64,000 nt of DNA from Blautia sp. (GTDB lineage: Bacteria; Bacillota; Clostridia; Lachnospirales; Lachnospiraceae). Shown here one piece after another: positions 51,906 to 61,712 of the stretch. Under the pieces are notes generated by a model. It worked only from the letters and a program-made list of their open reading frames with translations. It did not search any database and was not told the origin of the DNA. The position numbers and the translations under genes were made by a program. Every line of letters begins with the position of its first letter. Position 1 is the stretch's first letter. The stretch lies in NCBI GenBank assembly GCA_029257775.1, contig JARIAQ010000019.1, positions 1-64,000 of the forward strand, in the 5' to 3' direction.

Positions 51906-52223
51906 ATGGCAAGTCAAGTAATGAGAATCACTTTGAAAGCTTATGACCATCAGTTAGTAGATGCGTCAGCAGGCAAGATTATCGAAACTGTTAAAAAGAA
52001 TGGAGCAACTGTTAGTGGACCGGTACCACTTCCTACAAAGAAAGAAGTAGTAACAATCTTACGTGCGGTTCACAAATACAAAGATTCCAGAGAACAGTTC
52101 GAACAGAGAACTCACAAAAGACTGATTGATATCATTGCACCTACACAGAAAACTGTTGATGCTTTGGCACGTTTGGAAATGCCAGCTGGTGTTTATATTG
52201 ATATCAAAATGAAACAGAAATAA
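51906..52223 (+). CDS. rpsJ: Ribosomal protein S10 / NusE
   Basis: A 105-residue protein, [20 protein letters not shown] and [20 protein letters not shown] are diagnostic. It sits in the 30S head and also works as NusE with NusB in transcription antitermination. First gene of the operon. GGAGG at 51889-51893 is separated from ATG 51906 by a T-rich spacer of 12 bases, longer than usual. Confidence 0.98.
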   Translation: MASQVMRITLKAYDHQLVDASAGKIIETVKKNGATVSGPVPLPTKKEVVTILRAVHKYKDSREQFEQRTHKRLIDIIAPTQKTVDALARLEMPAGVYIDIKMKQK

Positions 52224-52371
52224 AAAAAAGTTCTGTTTAAGGTTAAGAGAGATTATCCTTACAAGGTTGATATAGAAGCAATGCTTTAAGCATCCACTTA
52301 TGTTGACTGTTTGTCTAGGATGATTGCACATCACAGTGTAATCCGCTGTAGATTCACAGGAGGTAAAAAGA
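52224..52371 (+). other. Long intercistronic gap S10-L3
   Basis: About 148 bases without a gene. It contains a small hairpin (ATGCTT, T, AAGCAT at 52281-52293) and a stem formed by GTGTAATC and GATTCAC (52336-52356) directly before the L3 ribosome binding site, so control of L3 translation by structure is possible. Confidence 0.4.
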
Positions 52372-53001
52372 ATGAAGAAAGCAATCTTAGCTACTAAAGT
52401 CGGAATGACTCAAATCTTCAACGAAGACGGAGTTTTAACTCCAGTAACTGTATTGCAGGCTGGACCTTGTGTAGTAACACAGGTTAAGACACAGGACAAT
52501 GACGGTTACGAAGCAGTACAGGTTGGTTTTGGTGACAAGAGAGAAAACATTGTTAACAAACCAATGAAAGGACACTTTGAAAAAGCTGGTGTTTCCTGCA
52601 AAAGATTCGTCAGAGAATTGAAATTAGAAGGCGAATATACATTAGGACAGGAAATCAAAGCTGATATCTTTGCAGCAGGCGACAAAATTGATGTTACTGC
52701 AACAAGCAAAGGTAAAGGATTCCAGGGTGCTATTAAAAGACATGGACAGTCTAGAGGACCTATGGCTCATGGTTCTAAATATCATCGCCATGCAGGTTCA
52801 AATGGTGCTTGTTCTGATCCTTCAAAAGTATTTAAAGGAAAAAGAATGCCAGGTCACATGGGACATGTAAAAGTAACTGTTCAGAACTTAGAAGTTGTAA
52901 GAGTTGATGCTGAAAACAACTTACTGTTAGTTAAAGGTGCAGTGCCAGGACCTAAAAAATCCTTAGTTACAATCAAAGAAACAGTTAAATGCGGTAAATA
53001 A
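52372..53001 (+). CDS. rplC: Ribosomal protein L3
   Basis: A 209-residue large-subunit protein: [40 protein letters not shown] and [20 protein letters not shown] are signature segments. It binds the 3' end of 23S rRNA near the peptidyl-transferase centre and starts 50S assembly. ATG 52372 follows ACAGGAGG. Length typical for Firmicutes. Confidence 0.98.
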   Translation: MKKAILATKVGMTQIFNEDGVLTPVTVLQAGPCVVTQVKTQDNDGYEAVQVGFGDKRENIVNKPMKGHFEKAGVSCKRFVRELKLEGEYTLGQEIKADIFAAGDKIDVTATSKGKGFQGAIKRHGQSRGPMAHGSKYHRHAGSNGACSDPSKVFKGKRMPGHMGHVKVTVQNLEVVRVDAENNLLLVKGAVPGPKKSLVTIKETVKCGK

Positions 53002-53030
53002 GTTTTCGTTGGAAAGGAGGACCACATAAA

Positions 53031-53651
53031 ATGGCAAACGTATCTGTTTATAATATGGAAGGCAAAGAAGTTGGAACAATGGAATTAAACGATGCTGTGT
53101 TCGGTGTTGAAATCAACGATCACTTAGTACATTTAGCTGTTGTTCGTCAGCTTGCAAATAATCGTCAGGGAACACAGAAAGCAAAAACACGTTCTGAAGT
53201 TTCTGGTGGCGGAAGAAAACCTTGGAGACAAAAAGGAACTGGTCATGCAAGACAGGGTTCAACAAGATCTCCACAGTGGGCTGGTGGTGGAGTTGTATTC
53301 GCACCAACACCAAGAGATTATTCTCTGAAAATGAATAAAAAAGAAAGACGTGCAGCTTTAAAATCTGTTCTTACAAGTAGAGTACAGGAAAATAAGTTAA
53401 TCGTTCTTGATGAACTGAAATTAGAGGAAGTAAAAACAAAAGCAATGCAGAATGTTTTGAATAACTTAAATGTTTCTAAAGCATTAGTTGTTTTAGCTGA
53501 CAACGATGCAAATGTAGTATTATCTACAAGAAACATTCCTGGTGTTGTAACAGCATTACCAAATACAATCAATGTATACGATGTTTTAAAATACAACACA
53601 GTAATCTTAACTAAAGCTTCTGCTGCAGCGATTGAGGAGGTATACGCATAA
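53031..53651 (+). CDS. rplD: Ribosomal protein L4
   Basis: A 206-residue protein: [20 protein letters not shown] and [20 protein letters not shown] mark the extended loop that lines the exit tunnel. L4 is the classical repressor of the S10 operon in gammaproteobacteria, making it the first candidate ligand of the leader RNA here. AAAGGAGG precedes ATG 53031; its stop overlaps the L23 start (TAATG). Confidence 0.98.
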   Translation: MANVSVYNMEGKEVGTMELNDAVFGVEINDHLVHLAVVRQLANNRQGTQKAKTRSEVSGGGRKPWRQKGTGHARQGSTRSPQWAGGGVVFAPTPRDYSLKMNKKERRAALKSVLTSRVQENKLIVLDELKLEEVKTKAMQNVLNNLNVSKALVVLADNDANVVLSTRNIPGVVTALPNTINVYDVLKYNTVILTKASAAAIEEVYA

Positions 53652-53950
53652 TGGCAAATGTAAAGTATTATGATGTAATCCTGAAACCAGTTGTAACTGA
53701 AAAAAGTATGGCTGCTATGGGCGAGAAAAAATATACTTTCTTAGTTCACACTGAAGCAAATAAAACAATGATTAAAGAAGCTGTTGAAAAAATGTTCGAA
53801 GGAACAAAAGTAAAAAGCGTTAACACAATGAACTTAGATGGAAAAACAAAAAGACGTGGAATGACTTTTGGAAAAACAGCTAAAACAAAGAAAGCTATCG
53901 TAACATTAACAGAAGATAGCAAGGATATTGAAATTTTTGAAGGGTTATAA
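53651..53950 (+). CDS. rplW: Ribosomal protein L23
   Basis: A 99-residue protein: [35 protein letters not shown] and [13 protein letters not shown]. It sits at the tunnel exit and is the docking site of trigger factor and SRP. Translation is coupled to rplD by the TAATG overlap. A long structured gap follows before rplB. Confidence 0.98.
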   Translation: MANVKYYDVILKPVVTEKSMAAMGEKKYTFLVHTEANKTMIKEAVEKMFEGTKVKSVNTMNLDGKTKRRGMTFGKTAKTKKAIVTLTEDSKDIEIFEGL

Positions 53951-54169
53951 AATTTGATAAGGTAAAAGCCTAGTCGAATTTTGTTCACAATCTAAAAGAG
54001 ATACGTCAGTGATGATTGTTAAATTTAGTTTCGTGGACAGCCCTATATCCAGTGTATGGATATAGTAAACTTGAATAAAGCAGTCGAGAAAAAATAATCC
54101 GATATTTGGCTGCGGCAAAGAAACACCAGGATGAGTTGAAACTGGTGGATTATGAAAGGAGAGCTAGTA
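53951..54169 (+). other. Long structured gap L23-L2
   Basis: About 219 bases without a gene, unusual in this operon. It has a perfect nine-base-pair hairpin, CTATATCCA (54043-54051), loop GTGTA, TGGATATAG (54057-54065), and a CACCAG/CTGGTG stem (54124-54147) directly ahead of the L2 ribosome binding site. Either a leader for L2 translation or an insertion. Confidence 0.5.
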
Positions 54170-55015
54170 ATGGGAATTAAAACATATAGCCCATATACAC
54201 CTTCCAGAAGACACATGACAGGTTCTGATTTCTCTGAAATCACAACTTCTACACCAGAGAAATCTTTGGTAGTGTCCTTAAAGAAAAATGCTGGACGTAA
54301 TAATCAGGGTAAAATCACAGTTAGACACCGCGGAGGCGGAAGCAGAAGAAAATATAGAATTATCGACTTCAAGAGAAGAAAAGATGATGTACCTGCAGTT
54401 GTTAAAACAATTGAATATGATCCAAACAGAACAGCTAACATCGCTTTAATCGCTTATGCAGATGGTGAAAAAGCATATATTTTAGCACCTGAAGGATTAA
54501 AAGTTGGTATGAAAGTTATGAATGGTGCTAACGCAGAAGTTAGAACAGGTAACTGCTTACCATTATCTGAAATTCCAGTTGGTACTATGGTACACAACGT
54601 TGAAATGTATCCGGGAAAAGGTGGACAGTTAGTACGTTCCGCTGGTAACGGAGCACAGTTAATGGCAAAAGAAGGTAAATATGCAACACTTCGTCTGCCA
54701 TCAGGTGAAATGAGAATGGTTCCATTAAACTGCCGCGCTTCTATCGGCGTTGTAGGAAATGGCGAGCATAGCCTTATCAACATTGGTAAAGCAGGACGTA
54801 AACGTCACATGGGTATCAGACCAACAGTTCGTGGTTCTGTTATGAACCCGAATGACCATCCACACGGTGGTGGTGAAGGTAAGACTGGTATCGGACGCCC
54901 AGGTCCATGTACACCATGGGGTAAACCAGCTCTTGGCTTGAAGACAAGAAAGAAAAAGAAACAGTCTAACAAGTTAATCGTAAGAAGACGAGATGGTAAA
55001 ACATTAGCTAAATAG
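54170..55015 (+). CDS. rplB: Ribosomal protein L2
   Basis: A 281-residue protein: [39 protein letters not shown] and [20 protein letters not shown] with the conserved His that is important for peptidyl transfer. It binds 23S rRNA domain IV. ATG 54170 follows AAAGGAGAG; an earlier ATG at 54152 has no site. Slightly longer than the 275-277 residue norm. Confidence 0.98.
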   Translation: MGIKTYSPYTPSRRHMTGSDFSEITTSTPEKSLVVSLKKNAGRNNQGKITVRHRGGGSRRKYRIIDFKRRKDDVPAVVKTIEYDPNRTANIALIAYADGEKAYILAPEGLKVGMKVMNGANAEVRTGNCLPLSEIPVGTMVHNVEMYPGKGGQLVRSAGNGAQLMAKEGKYATLRLPSGEMRMVPLNCRASIGVVGNGEHSLINIGKAGRKRHMGIRPTVRGSVMNPNDHPHGGGEGKTGIGRPGPCTPWGKPALGLKTRKKKKQSNKLIVRRRDGKTLAK

Positions 55016-55029
55016 TAGGAGGTAAGACA

Positions 55030-55311
55030 ATGGCTCGTTCATTAAAAAAAGGACCGTTCGCAGATGAAAGCTTACTGAAAAAAGTAGATGCTATGAATGC
55101 TGCTGGAGATAAGACAGTTATTAAAACATGGTCACGTCGTTCCACAATTTTCCCTTCTTTCGTTGGACACACAATTGCTGTTCATGATGGAAGAAAACAT
55201 GTGCCAGTGTATGTAACAGAAGATATGGTTGGACACAAACTTGGTGAGTTTGTAGCAACAAGAACATACAGAGGACATGGAAAAGACGAGAAAAAATCAG
55301 GTGTTCGCTAA
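55030..55311 (+). CDS. rpsS: Ribosomal protein S19
   Basis: A 93-residue protein: [40 protein letters not shown] and [16 protein letters not shown]. It contacts S13 and the A-site tRNA region in the 30S head. ATG 55030 follows TAGGAGG 14 bases after rplB. Confidence 0.98.
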   Translation: MARSLKKGPFADESLLKKVDAMNAAGDKTVIKTWSRRSTIFPSFVGHTIAVHDGRKHVPVYVTEDMVGHKLGEFVATRTYRGHGKDEKKSGVR

Positions 55312-55333
55312 TATTTGAAAGGAGGCTTTTATC

Positions 55334-55720
55334 ATGGCAAAAGGACATAGAAGTCAGATTAAAAGAGCAAGAAATGCTAATAAAGATACAAGACCGTCTG
55401 CAAAATTATCCTACGCAAGAATGTCCGTACAGAAAGCTTGCTATGTACTGGATGTAATTCGTGGTAAAGATGTTCAGACAGCACTGGGTATCTTAACATA
55501 TAACCCAAGATACGCTTCCAGCGTAATCAAAAAATTATTAGAATCAGCAATCGCAAATGCTGAAAATAACAATGGTATGAATCCGGAAAATCTTTATATT
55601 GCAGAGTGCTACGCTAACAAAGCACCTACAATGAAGAGAATCAAACCAAGAGCTCAGGGTAGAGCTTACAGAATTGAAAAGAGAAACTGCCATATCACTG
55701 TTGTATTGGATGAAAGATAA
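55334..55720 (+). CDS. rplV: Ribosomal protein L22
   Basis: A 128-residue protein: [40 protein letters not shown] and [20 protein letters not shown]. Its hairpin lines the exit tunnel near the macrolide site. AAAGGAGGC precedes the ATG. A short basic N-terminal extension ([20 protein letters not shown]) is present before the conserved core. Confidence 0.98.
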   Translation: MAKGHRSQIKRARNANKDTRPSAKLSYARMSVQKACYVLDVIRGKDVQTALGILTYNPRYASSVIKKLLESAIANAENNNGMNPENLYIAECYANKAPTMKRIKPRAQGRAYRIEKRNCHITVVLDER

Positions 55721-55731
55721 GGAGGACTATC

Positions 55732-56388
55732 ATGGGACAGAAAGTTAACCCACACGGACTCAGAGTCGGAGTTATCAAAGACTGGGATTCCAAATGGTAT
55801 GCTGAAGGTGATTTCGCTGATAACTTAGTAGAAGACTATAACATCAGAACATACCTGAAAAAGAAATTATACAGCGCAGGTGTTTCCAAGATTGAAATCG
55901 AAAGAGCATCTGACAGAGTGAAAATCATTATCTACACTGCTAAACCAGGCGTTGTAATTGGTAAAGGCGGAGCAGAAATTGAAAAAGTTAAAGTTGAATT
56001 ACAGAAATTTACAGATAAAAAATTAGTTGTTGATATTAAAGAAGTAAAAAGACCAGACAAAGATGCTCAGTTAGTAGCTGAAAATATCGCATTACAGTTA
56101 GAAAACCGTATTTCTTTCCGTCGTGCAATGAAATCTACAATGTCCAGAACAATGAAAGCTGGTGCTAAAGGTATTAAAACAGCTGTATCTGGACGTCTTG
56201 GTGGAGCTGATATGGCTCGTACAGAGTTTTACAGCGAAGGTACTATTCCACTTCAGACATTAAGAGCAGATATCGACTATGGTTTCGCTGAAGCAGATAC
56301 AACTTACGGTAAAGTTGGCGTAAAGGCATGGATCTACAATGGCGAAGTACTTCCAACAAAAGGAACTAAGGAAGGGAGCGATAAATAA
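55732..56388 (+). CDS. rpsC: Ribosomal protein S3
   Basis: A 218-residue protein with [20 protein letters not shown], a KH domain ([20 protein letters not shown]) and the C-terminal [20 protein letters not shown]. It lies at the mRNA entry channel of the 30S subunit. AAGGAGG precedes ATG 55732, 11 bases after rplV. Confidence 0.98.
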   Translation: MGQKVNPHGLRVGVIKDWDSKWYAEGDFADNLVEDYNIRTYLKKKLYSAGVSKIEIERASDRVKIIIYTAKPGVVIGKGGAEIEKVKVELQKFTDKKLVVDIKEVKRPDKDAQLVAENIALQLENRISFRRAMKSTMSRTMKAGAKGIKTAVSGRLGGADMARTEFYSEGTIPLQTLRADIDYGFAEADTTYGKVGVKAWIYNGEVLPTKGTKEGSDK

Positions 56389-56390
56389 TT

Positions 56391-56828
56391 ATGTTAATGC
56401 CAAAAAGAGTTAAACGTCGTAAACAATTCCGCGGATCCATGAAAGGAAAAGCATTAAGAGGAAATAAAATCAACTACGGTGAATTCGGTTTAGTAGCAAC
56501 AGAACCATGTTGGATTCGTTCTAACCAGATCGAAGCAGCCCGTGTTGCCATGACTCGTTATATCAAACGTGGTGGTAAAGTATGGATTAAAATTTTCCCA
56601 GATAAACCAGTAACAGCAAAACCAGCAGAAACACGTATGGGTTCCGGTAAAGGTGCCTTAGAATACTGGGTAGCAGTTGTAAAGCCAGGCAGAGTAATGT
56701 TTGAGATCGCAGGTGTTCCGGAAGAAACAGCTCGTGAAGCGTTACGTCTTGCGATGCACAAATTACCATGTAAATGTAAAATCGTTTCTCGTGCAGACTT
56801 AGAAGGCGGTGATAACAGTGAAAATTAA
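56391..56828 (+). CDS. rplP: Ribosomal protein L16
   Basis: A 145-residue protein starting [40 protein letters not shown] and [19 protein letters not shown] are conserved. It helps position A-site tRNA. The ATG lies two bases after the rpsC stop with GAAGGGAG inside rpsC. Its end overlaps the rpmC start. Confidence 0.98.
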   Translation: MLMPKRVKRRKQFRGSMKGKALRGNKINYGEFGLVATEPCWIRSNQIEAARVAMTRYIKRGGKVWIKIFPDKPVTAKPAETRMGSGKGALEYWVAVVKPGRVMFEIAGVPEETAREALRLAMHKLPCKCKIVSRADLEGGDNSEN

Positions 56829-57021
56829 AAATTATGTAGAAGATTTAAAGACAAAATCAGCTGCAGAATTACAGGAAGAATTAGTAGCTGCTAAAAAGGA
56901 ACTCTTTAACTTGAGATTTCAGAATGCAACAAATCAGCTGGACAATACAAGCAGAATTAAAGAAGTTCGTAAGAACATCGCTAGAATCCAGACTCTGATT
57001 GCTCAGAAGGCAAATGCATAA
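56818..57021 (+). CDS. rpmC: Ribosomal protein L29
   Basis: A 67-residue helical-hairpin protein: [20 protein letters not shown] and [20 protein letters not shown]. It starts at GTG 56818 within the end of rplP, behind GAAGGCGGTG, giving the family-typical MKIK start; the GTG at 56809 is less likely. It binds near the tunnel exit with L23. Confidence 0.95.
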   Translation: MKIKNYVEDLKTKSAAELQEELVAAKKELFNLRFQNATNQLDNTSRIKEVRKNIARIQTLIAQKANA

Positions 57022-57060
57022 GGAATTACTTCCTCATAAATAGAAAGGAGCAGCATAATC

Positions 57061-57315
57061 GTGGAAAGAAATCTTAGAAAAACACGTGTTGGTAAAGTTG
57101 TAAGCGATAAAATGGACAAGACCATTGTTGTAGCTATTGAAAACCACGTTAAACATCCTCTTTATGGAAAAATCGTAAAGAGAACATATAAATTAAAAGC
57201 GCATGATGAAGAAAATACATGCAAAATCGGTGATACTGTAAAAGTTATGGAAACAAGACCATTATCTAAAGATAAAAGATGGAGACTTGTTGAAGTAGTA
57301 GAAAGAGCAAAATAA
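57061..57315 (+). CDS. rpsQ: Ribosomal protein S17
   Basis: An 84-residue OB-fold protein: [40 protein letters not shown] and [20 protein letters not shown]. Start codon is GTG at 57061 behind AGAAAGGAG. It binds 16S rRNA helices 7 and 11 in early 30S assembly. Confidence 0.98.
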   Translation: MERNLRKTRVGKVVSDKMDKTIVVAIENHVKHPLYGKIVKRTYKLKAHDEENTCKIGDTVKVMETRPLSKDKRWRLVEVVERAK

Positions 57316-57336
57316 TTTGTAAGGAGGAATCTAAGC

Positions 57337-57705
57337 ATGATTCAACAGGAAAGTAGACTTAGAGTCGCTGACAATACAGGTGCAAAAGAAATCCTCTGCA
57401 TCCGTGTTTTGGGTGGTTCTACTAGAAGATATGCGAACATCGGTGATGTAATCGTTGCTACTGTTAAAGATGCAACACCAGGCGGTGTTGTGAAAAAAGG
57501 CGATGTTGTAAAAGCCGTTGTTGTTCGTAGCGTAAAAGGTGTTCGTCGTAAAGATGGTTCTTACATTAAGTTCGATGAAAACGCTGCTGTTATTATCAAA
57601 GATGATAAGACACCAAAAGGAACTCGTATTTTTGGACCAGTAGCCAGAGAGCTTCGTGACAAACAGTTTATGAAAATTGTTTCCTTAGCTCCGGAAGTAT
57701 TATAG
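57337..57705 (+). CDS. rplN: Ribosomal protein L14
   Basis: A 122-residue protein, full-length and strongly conserved: [40 protein letters not shown] and [20 protein letters not shown]. It contributes to an intersubunit bridge and is the docking site of the silencing factor RsfS. AAGGAGG precedes ATG 57337. Confidence 0.99.
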   Translation: MIQQESRLRVADNTGAKEILCIRVLGGSTRRYANIGDVIVATVKDATPGGVVKKGDVVKAVVVRSVKGVRRKDGSYIKFDENAAVIIKDDKTPKGTRIFGPVARELRDKQFMKIVSLAPEVL

Positions 57706-57717
57706 GAGGTAAGCCTG

Positions 57718-58023
57718 ATGTTTAAAATTAAAAAAGGTGATACTGTAAAAGTTATCGCTGGTAAAGATAAAGACAAAGAAGGAAAAGTAATCTCTGTTAA
57801 TCCGAAAAAAGGCGCTGTTCTGGTTGAAGGCGTAAACATGATCACAAAACATACAAAACCATCTATGGCTAATCAGCAGGGTGGTATTGTAAATAAAGAA
57901 GCTTGGATTGATGCATCTAACGTAATGGTTATGCATGAAGGAAAAGCTACCAGAGTAGGCTTTAAAGTTGAAGATGGTAAAAAAGTGCGTGTTGCTAAAA
58001 CTACAGGCAAAGTAATCGATTAA
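57718..58023 (+). CDS. rplX: Ribosomal protein L24
   Basis: A 101-residue KOW-domain protein: [40 protein letters not shown] and [20 protein letters not shown]. It nucleates 50S assembly near the tunnel exit. ATAGGAGG stands before ATG 57718, 12 bases after rplN. Confidence 0.98.
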   Translation: MFKIKKGDTVKVIAGKDKDKEGKVISVNPKKGAVLVEGVNMITKHTKPSMANQQGGIVNKEAWIDASNVMVMHEGKATRVGFKVEDGKKVRVAKTTGKVID

Positions 58024-58044
58024 TAAGAGAGGAGGCCATTTAAA

Positions 58045-58584
58045 GTGAGCAGACTGAAAGAAATGTACAAAAATGAGATCGTAGACGCTATGATCAAAAA
58101 GTTTGGTTATAAGAATATCATGGAAGTGCCGAAACTCGACAAAATCGTTGTTAACATGGGTGTAGGTGAAGCCAAAGATAATGCTAAATTGTTAGATGCA
58201 GCTGTAGCTGACATGGAATTAATTACAGGTCAGAAAGCTGTTACAACAAAAGCTAAAAATTCCGTTGCTAACTTCAAAATTCGTGAAGGTATGCCAATCG
58301 GTTGTAAAGTAACATTAAGAGGCGAAAAAATGTATGAATTTGCTGATCGTCTCATCAACTTAGCACTGCCTCGAGTACGTGACTTCCGCGGCGTTAATCC
58401 AAATGCATTTGATGGCAGAGGAAACTACGCTCTGGGAATCAAAGAGCAGTTAATTTTCCCTGAAGTGGAATACGATAAAGTCGATAAAGTAAGAGGTATG
58501 GATGTTATTTTCGTAACTACTGCTAAAACAGACGAAGAAGCTCGTGAATTATTGACATTATTTAATATGCCATTTGCAAAGTAA
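58045..58584 (+). CDS. rplE: Ribosomal protein L5
   Basis: A 179-residue protein: [60 protein letters not shown] and [20 protein letters not shown]. It binds 5S rRNA in the central protuberance. Start is GTG 58045 after GAGAGGAGG; the in-frame ATG at 58063 would cut the family N-terminus. Confidence 0.98.
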   Translation: MSRLKEMYKNEIVDAMIKKFGYKNIMEVPKLDKIVVNMGVGEAKDNAKLLDAAVADMELITGQKAVTTKAKNSVANFKIREGMPIGCKVTLRGEKMYEFADRLINLALPRVRDFRGVNPNAFDGRGNYALGIKEQLIFPEVEYDKVDKVRGMDVIFVTTAKTDEEARELLTLFNMPFAK

Positions 58585-58606
58585 GATAAATTAGGAGGGA
58601 AAATTC

Positions 58607-58792
58607 ATGGCTAAAACAGCAATGAAAGTTAAACAGCAGCGCAAACAGAAATTCTCTACAAGAGAATATAGCCGTTGCCGTATCTGTGGACGTCCACATG
58701 CTTACTTAAGAAAATACGGTATTTGCCGTGTTTGCTTCCGTGAATTAGCATACAAAGGACAGATTCCAGGAGTTAAAAAAGCAAGCTGGTAA
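58607..58792 (+). CDS. rpsN: Ribosomal protein S14, zinc-binding type
   Basis: A 61-residue protein of the short, zinc-binding kind: Cys24 and Cys27 ([17 protein letters not shown]), Cys40 and Cys43 (CRVCFRELA) form the zinc site. It belongs to the 30S head. ATTAGGAGGG precedes ATG 58607. The zinc-free paralogue, if present in the genome, is not in this window. Confidence 0.98.
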   Translation: MAKTAMKVKQQRKQKFSTREYSRCRICGRPHAYLRKYGICRVCFRELAYKGQIPGVKKASW

Positions 58793-58973
58793 GAATGAAG
58801 CACTTAGTAAGTCGTCGTCTTTTGACGACGAACGAACTTGGTGTGAAAACCTATTTTAGGATAGGGAATAAAAGGTTAAAAAGAAAAATTATTCGATTTA
58901 TACCTTTTAGAAACTTAAAATATAAGATAAAATGTTATCACATGAAAAGTCTAAATTATAGGAGGAAACTATC
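58793..58973 (+). other. Long gap S14-S8 with hairpin
   Basis: About 181 bases without a convincing gene. TCGTCGTC (58812-58819), loop TTTT, GACGACGA (58824-58831) is a strong hairpin 20 bases after the rpsN stop; the rest is AT-rich up to the S8 ribosome binding site ATAGGAGG. A possible processing or translational control element. Confidence 0.45.
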
Positions 58974-59375
58974 ATGACAATGAGCGATCCAATTGCAGAT
59001 ATGCTTACAAGAATTCGTAATGCAAATACTGCTAAACACGATACAGTAGATGTTCCAGCATCTAAAATGAAACTTGCTATTGCAGACATTCTGTTAAAAG
59101 AAGGTTACATTGCAAAATATGATGTTCTTGAAGATGGAGCATTCAAAACAATCCGTATTACATTAAAATATGGTGCAGACAAAAATGAAAAAATCATTAC
59201 AGGTCTGAAGAGAATTTCTAAACCAGGTCTTCGTATTTACGCTGGTAGCCAGGAAATTCCAAGAGTATTAGGCGGATTAGGAATTGCAATTCTTTCTACA
59301 AACCAGGGAGTTATTACTGACAAAGAAGCTAGAAAACTTCATGTAGGTGGAGAAGTTTTAGCATTCGTATGGTAA
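58974..59375 (+). CDS. rpsH: Ribosomal protein S8
   Basis: A 133-residue protein: [40 protein letters not shown] and [20 protein letters not shown]. It binds the central domain of 16S rRNA and in E. coli represses the spc operon. The codons MTMSDP allow two starts (58974 and 58980); the first is nearest the AGGAGG site. Normal length. Confidence 0.98.
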   Translation: MTMSDPIADMLTRIRNANTAKHDTVDVPASKMKLAIADILLKEGYIAKYDVLEDGAFKTIRITLKYGADKNEKIITGLKRISKPGLRIYAGSQEIPRVLGGLGIAILSTNQGVITDKEARKLHVGGEVLAFVW

Positions 59376-59596
59376 TTTGAAAATTTCCTATTTGTCTGGC
59401 TGATTTGCCAGAGTGTGTCCAAGCGAGTTTTTTATTATGTCCAAGCGAGAGGATAACAGGACTATGTCCTTTATCATATAGATGTACATTGCACAGAATT
59501 TAGTTTTATAACTTTATGAAGTGCGCATAGCAATACTGAAAACAGAAGGGAACCATAATCGGCCCTTCCGAAAATCTAAGTAAGGAGGAAATTGGT
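59376..59596 (+). other. Long structured gap S8-L6 with tandem repeat
   Basis: About 221 bases without a gene. A hairpin TCTGGC/GCCAGA (59395-59412) is followed by two direct copies of TGTCCAAGCGAG (59416-59427 and 59438-59449, 22-base period) divided by a T run, and a GAAGGG/CCCTTC hairpin (59545-59568) just before the L6 site. Confidence 0.5.
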
Positions 59597-60136
59597 ATGT
59601 CACGTATCGGAAGACTGCCTGTAGCAGTTCCAGCAGGTGTAGAAGTTAAAATTGCTGAGAACAATGTAGTGACTGTAAAAGGTCCTAAAGGAACACTTGA
59701 AAAAGCGTTACCTGTTGAAATGTCAATTAAATTAGAAGATGGTCATGTAGTTGTTACAAGACCAAGTGATTTAAAGAAAATGAAAGCTTTACATGGTTTA
59801 ACAAGAACACTGATCCAGAATATGGTAACAGGTGTTAGCCAGGGATATGAAAAAACTCTGGAAGTTAACGGTGTAGGTTATAGAGCGGCAAAACAGGGTA
59901 AGAAATTAGTTTTGAACCTTGGTTACTCTCATCCAGTAGAAATGGAAGATCCAGAAGGATTAGACTGTAAAGTAGACGGAAACAAAATTGTTGTATCCGG
60001 AATTGACAAAGAAAAAGTTGGCCAGTACGCTGCTGAAATCAGAGATAAGAGAAGACCTGAACCATACAAAGGTAAAGGTATTAAATATGCTGATGAAGTT
60101 ATCAGACGTAAAGTTGGTAAAACTGGTAAGAAATAA
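59597..60136 (+). CDS. rplF: Ribosomal protein L6
   Basis: A 179-residue two-repeat protein: [40 protein letters not shown], and the C-terminal signature [20 protein letters not shown]. It lies near the GTPase-associated centre of the 50S subunit. TAAGGAGG precedes ATG 59597. Confidence 0.99.
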   Translation: MSRIGRLPVAVPAGVEVKIAENNVVTVKGPKGTLEKALPVEMSIKLEDGHVVVTRPSDLKKMKALHGLTRTLIQNMVTGVSQGYEKTLEVNGVGYRAAKQGKKLVLNLGYSHPVEMEDPEGLDCKVDGNKIVVSGIDKEKVGQYAAEIRDKRRPEPYKGKGIKYADEVIRRKVGKTGKK

Positions 60137-60153
60137 GTAAGGAGAGTGTAAAA

Positions 60154-60522
60154 ATGGTTAGTAAAGTATCAAGAGCGAAAGTTCGCGCAAAAAAACATAG
60201 AAGATTACGTAATCATCTTAGCGGTACAACTGCTACTCCACGTTTAGCAGTATTCCGTAGCAATAATCATATGTATGCTCAAATTATTGACGATACAGTT
60301 GGAAAAACTCTTGTTTCTGCTTCTACAACACAGAAAGAAGTAAAAGCTGAGTTAGAAAAAACAAATAACGTTGATGCAGCAGCATACTTAGGAACTGTAA
60401 TTGCTAAAAGAGCAATTGAAGCTGGTATTAAAGAAGTTGTTTTTGATAGAGGCGGCTTCATTTACCATGGAAAAGTTAAAGCATTAGCAGACGCAGCAAG
60501 AGAAGCTGGGTTAGAATTCTAA
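60154..60522 (+). CDS. rplR: Ribosomal protein L18
   Basis: A 122-residue protein: [40 protein letters not shown] and [20 protein letters not shown]. It binds 5S rRNA together with L5. TAAGGAGAG stands upstream of ATG 60154, 17 bases after rplF. Length is typical. Confidence 0.98.
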   Translation: MVSKVSRAKVRAKKHRRLRNHLSGTTATPRLAVFRSNNHMYAQIIDDTVGKTLVSASTTQKEVKAELEKTNNVDAAAYLGTVIAKRAIEAGIKEVVFDRGGFIYHGKVKALADAAREAGLEF

Positions 60523-60541
60523 TAAGGGAGGAAATGAACAC

Positions 60542-61051
60542 ATGAAACGTTCTATCATTGATGCTAGTCAGTTTGAATTAGAAGAAAAAGTAGTGTCAAT
60601 CAAGCGTGTAACAAAAGTTGTTAAAGGTGGTCGTAACTTCCGTTTCACAGCTTTAGTTGTTGTTGGTGATGGCAACGGACACGTTGGCGCAGGTTTAGGT
60701 AAAGCAACTGAAATTCCTGAAGCAATCCGCAAAGGAAAAGAAGATGCTATGAAGAAATTAGTTACAGTAGCAAGAGATGAAAACGGAAGTATTACACATG
60801 ACTTCATTGGAAAATTCGGAAGCGCAGAAATGTTGCTTAAGAAGGCTCCAGAAGGTACTGGTGTTATCGCCGGAGGTCCAGCTCGTGCAGTTATTGAACT
60901 TGCAGGTATTAAGAACATTCGTACAAAATGTATGGGTTCCCGTAATAAACAGAACGTAGTTTTGGCTACAATCGCAGGTTTAAGCCAGTTAAAGACTCCG
61001 GAAGAAGTTGCGAAACTTCGTGGAAAATCTGTAGATGAGATTTTTGCATAG
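60542..61051 (+). CDS. rpsE: Ribosomal protein S5
   Basis: A 169-residue protein: [40 protein letters not shown] and [20 protein letters not shown]. It works in decoding accuracy and with S3/S4 in mRNA unwinding. AAGGGAGG is followed by ATG 60542. No unusual features. Confidence 0.98.
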   Translation: MKRSIIDASQFELEEKVVSIKRVTKVVKGGRNFRFTALVVVGDGNGHVGAGLGKATEIPEAIRKGKEDAMKKLVTVARDENGSITHDFIGKFGSAEMLLKKAPEGTGVIAGGPARAVIELAGIKNIRTKCMGSRNKQNVVLATIAGLSQLKTPEEVAKLRGKSVDEIFA

Positions 61052-61064
61052 GGAGGATTAAAAA

Positions 61065-61247
61065 ATGGCAGATAAATTAAAAATCACTCTGGTGAAATCT
61101 ACAATCGGTGCTGTTCCGAAACATAAAAAAACAGTAGAAGCTTTAGGTTTAAGAAAACTTAACAAAACAGTAGAAATGCCGGATAATGCTGCAGTTCGTG
61201 GTATGATTCAGCAGGTAAGACATTTAGTTAAAGTAGAAGAAATCTAA
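61065..61247 (+). CDS. rpmD: Ribosomal protein L30
   Basis: A 60-residue protein: [40 protein letters not shown]. It is the short bacterial form of L30 and lies 13 bases after rpsE behind AGGGAGG. Small but fully conserved in length. Confidence 0.97.
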   Translation: MADKLKITLVKSTIGAVPKHKKTVEALGLRKLNKTVEMPDNAAVRGMIQQVRHLVKVEEI

Positions 61248-61271
61248 TTAATAGAAGAAGGAGGTGCCATC

Positions 61272-61712
61272 ATGGAATTATCAAACTTAAGACCAGCTGA
61301 AGGTTCCAGACAGAGCGATAACTTTAGACGCGGTCGTGGACATGGTTCAGGTAATGGTAAGACAGCAGGTAAGGGCCACAAAGGTCAGAAAGCACGTTCT
61401 GGTGCAAAAAGACCAGGATTTGAAGGTGGTCAGATGCCTTTATATAGAAGACTTCCTAAGAGAGGCTTCAAATGTAGAAATTCTAAAGAAATCATTGCAG
61501 TAAACGTTGACATTTTAAACAGATTTGAAGACGGTGCTGACGTTACACCAGCAGCATTATTAGCTTCTGGTGCTATCTCCAAATTAGGAGACGGAGTTAA
61601 ACTTCTGGGTAATGGTGAACTTACTAAGAAGCTTAATGTAAAAGTTAATGCTGTAAGCGAAAGCGCAAAAGCTAAAATTGAAGCCGCAGGTGGAACAGTA
61701 GAGGTGATCTAA
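61272..61712 (+). CDS. rplO: Ribosomal protein L15
   Basis: A 146-residue protein: [40 protein letters not shown] and [20 protein letters not shown]. Its glycine-rich N-terminal half threads into 23S rRNA. AGAAGGAGG precedes ATG 61272. Its stop overlaps the secY start (TAATG), coupling export machinery to ribosome synthesis. Confidence 0.98.
   Translation: MELSNLRPAEGSRQSDNFRRGRGHGSGNGKTAGKGHKGQKARSGAKRPGFEGGQMPLYRRLPKRGFKCRNSKEIIAVNVDILNRFEDGADVTPAALLASGAISKLGDGVKLLGNGELTKKLNVKVNAVSESAKAKIEAAGGTVEVI

Noticed and set aside
58795..58977. 60-residue open frame between rpsN and rpsH
   Set aside because: Starts three bases after the rpsN stop without a ribosome binding site, crosses the hairpin, overlaps the rpsH site, and has very basic, unstructured composition unlike a known protein.
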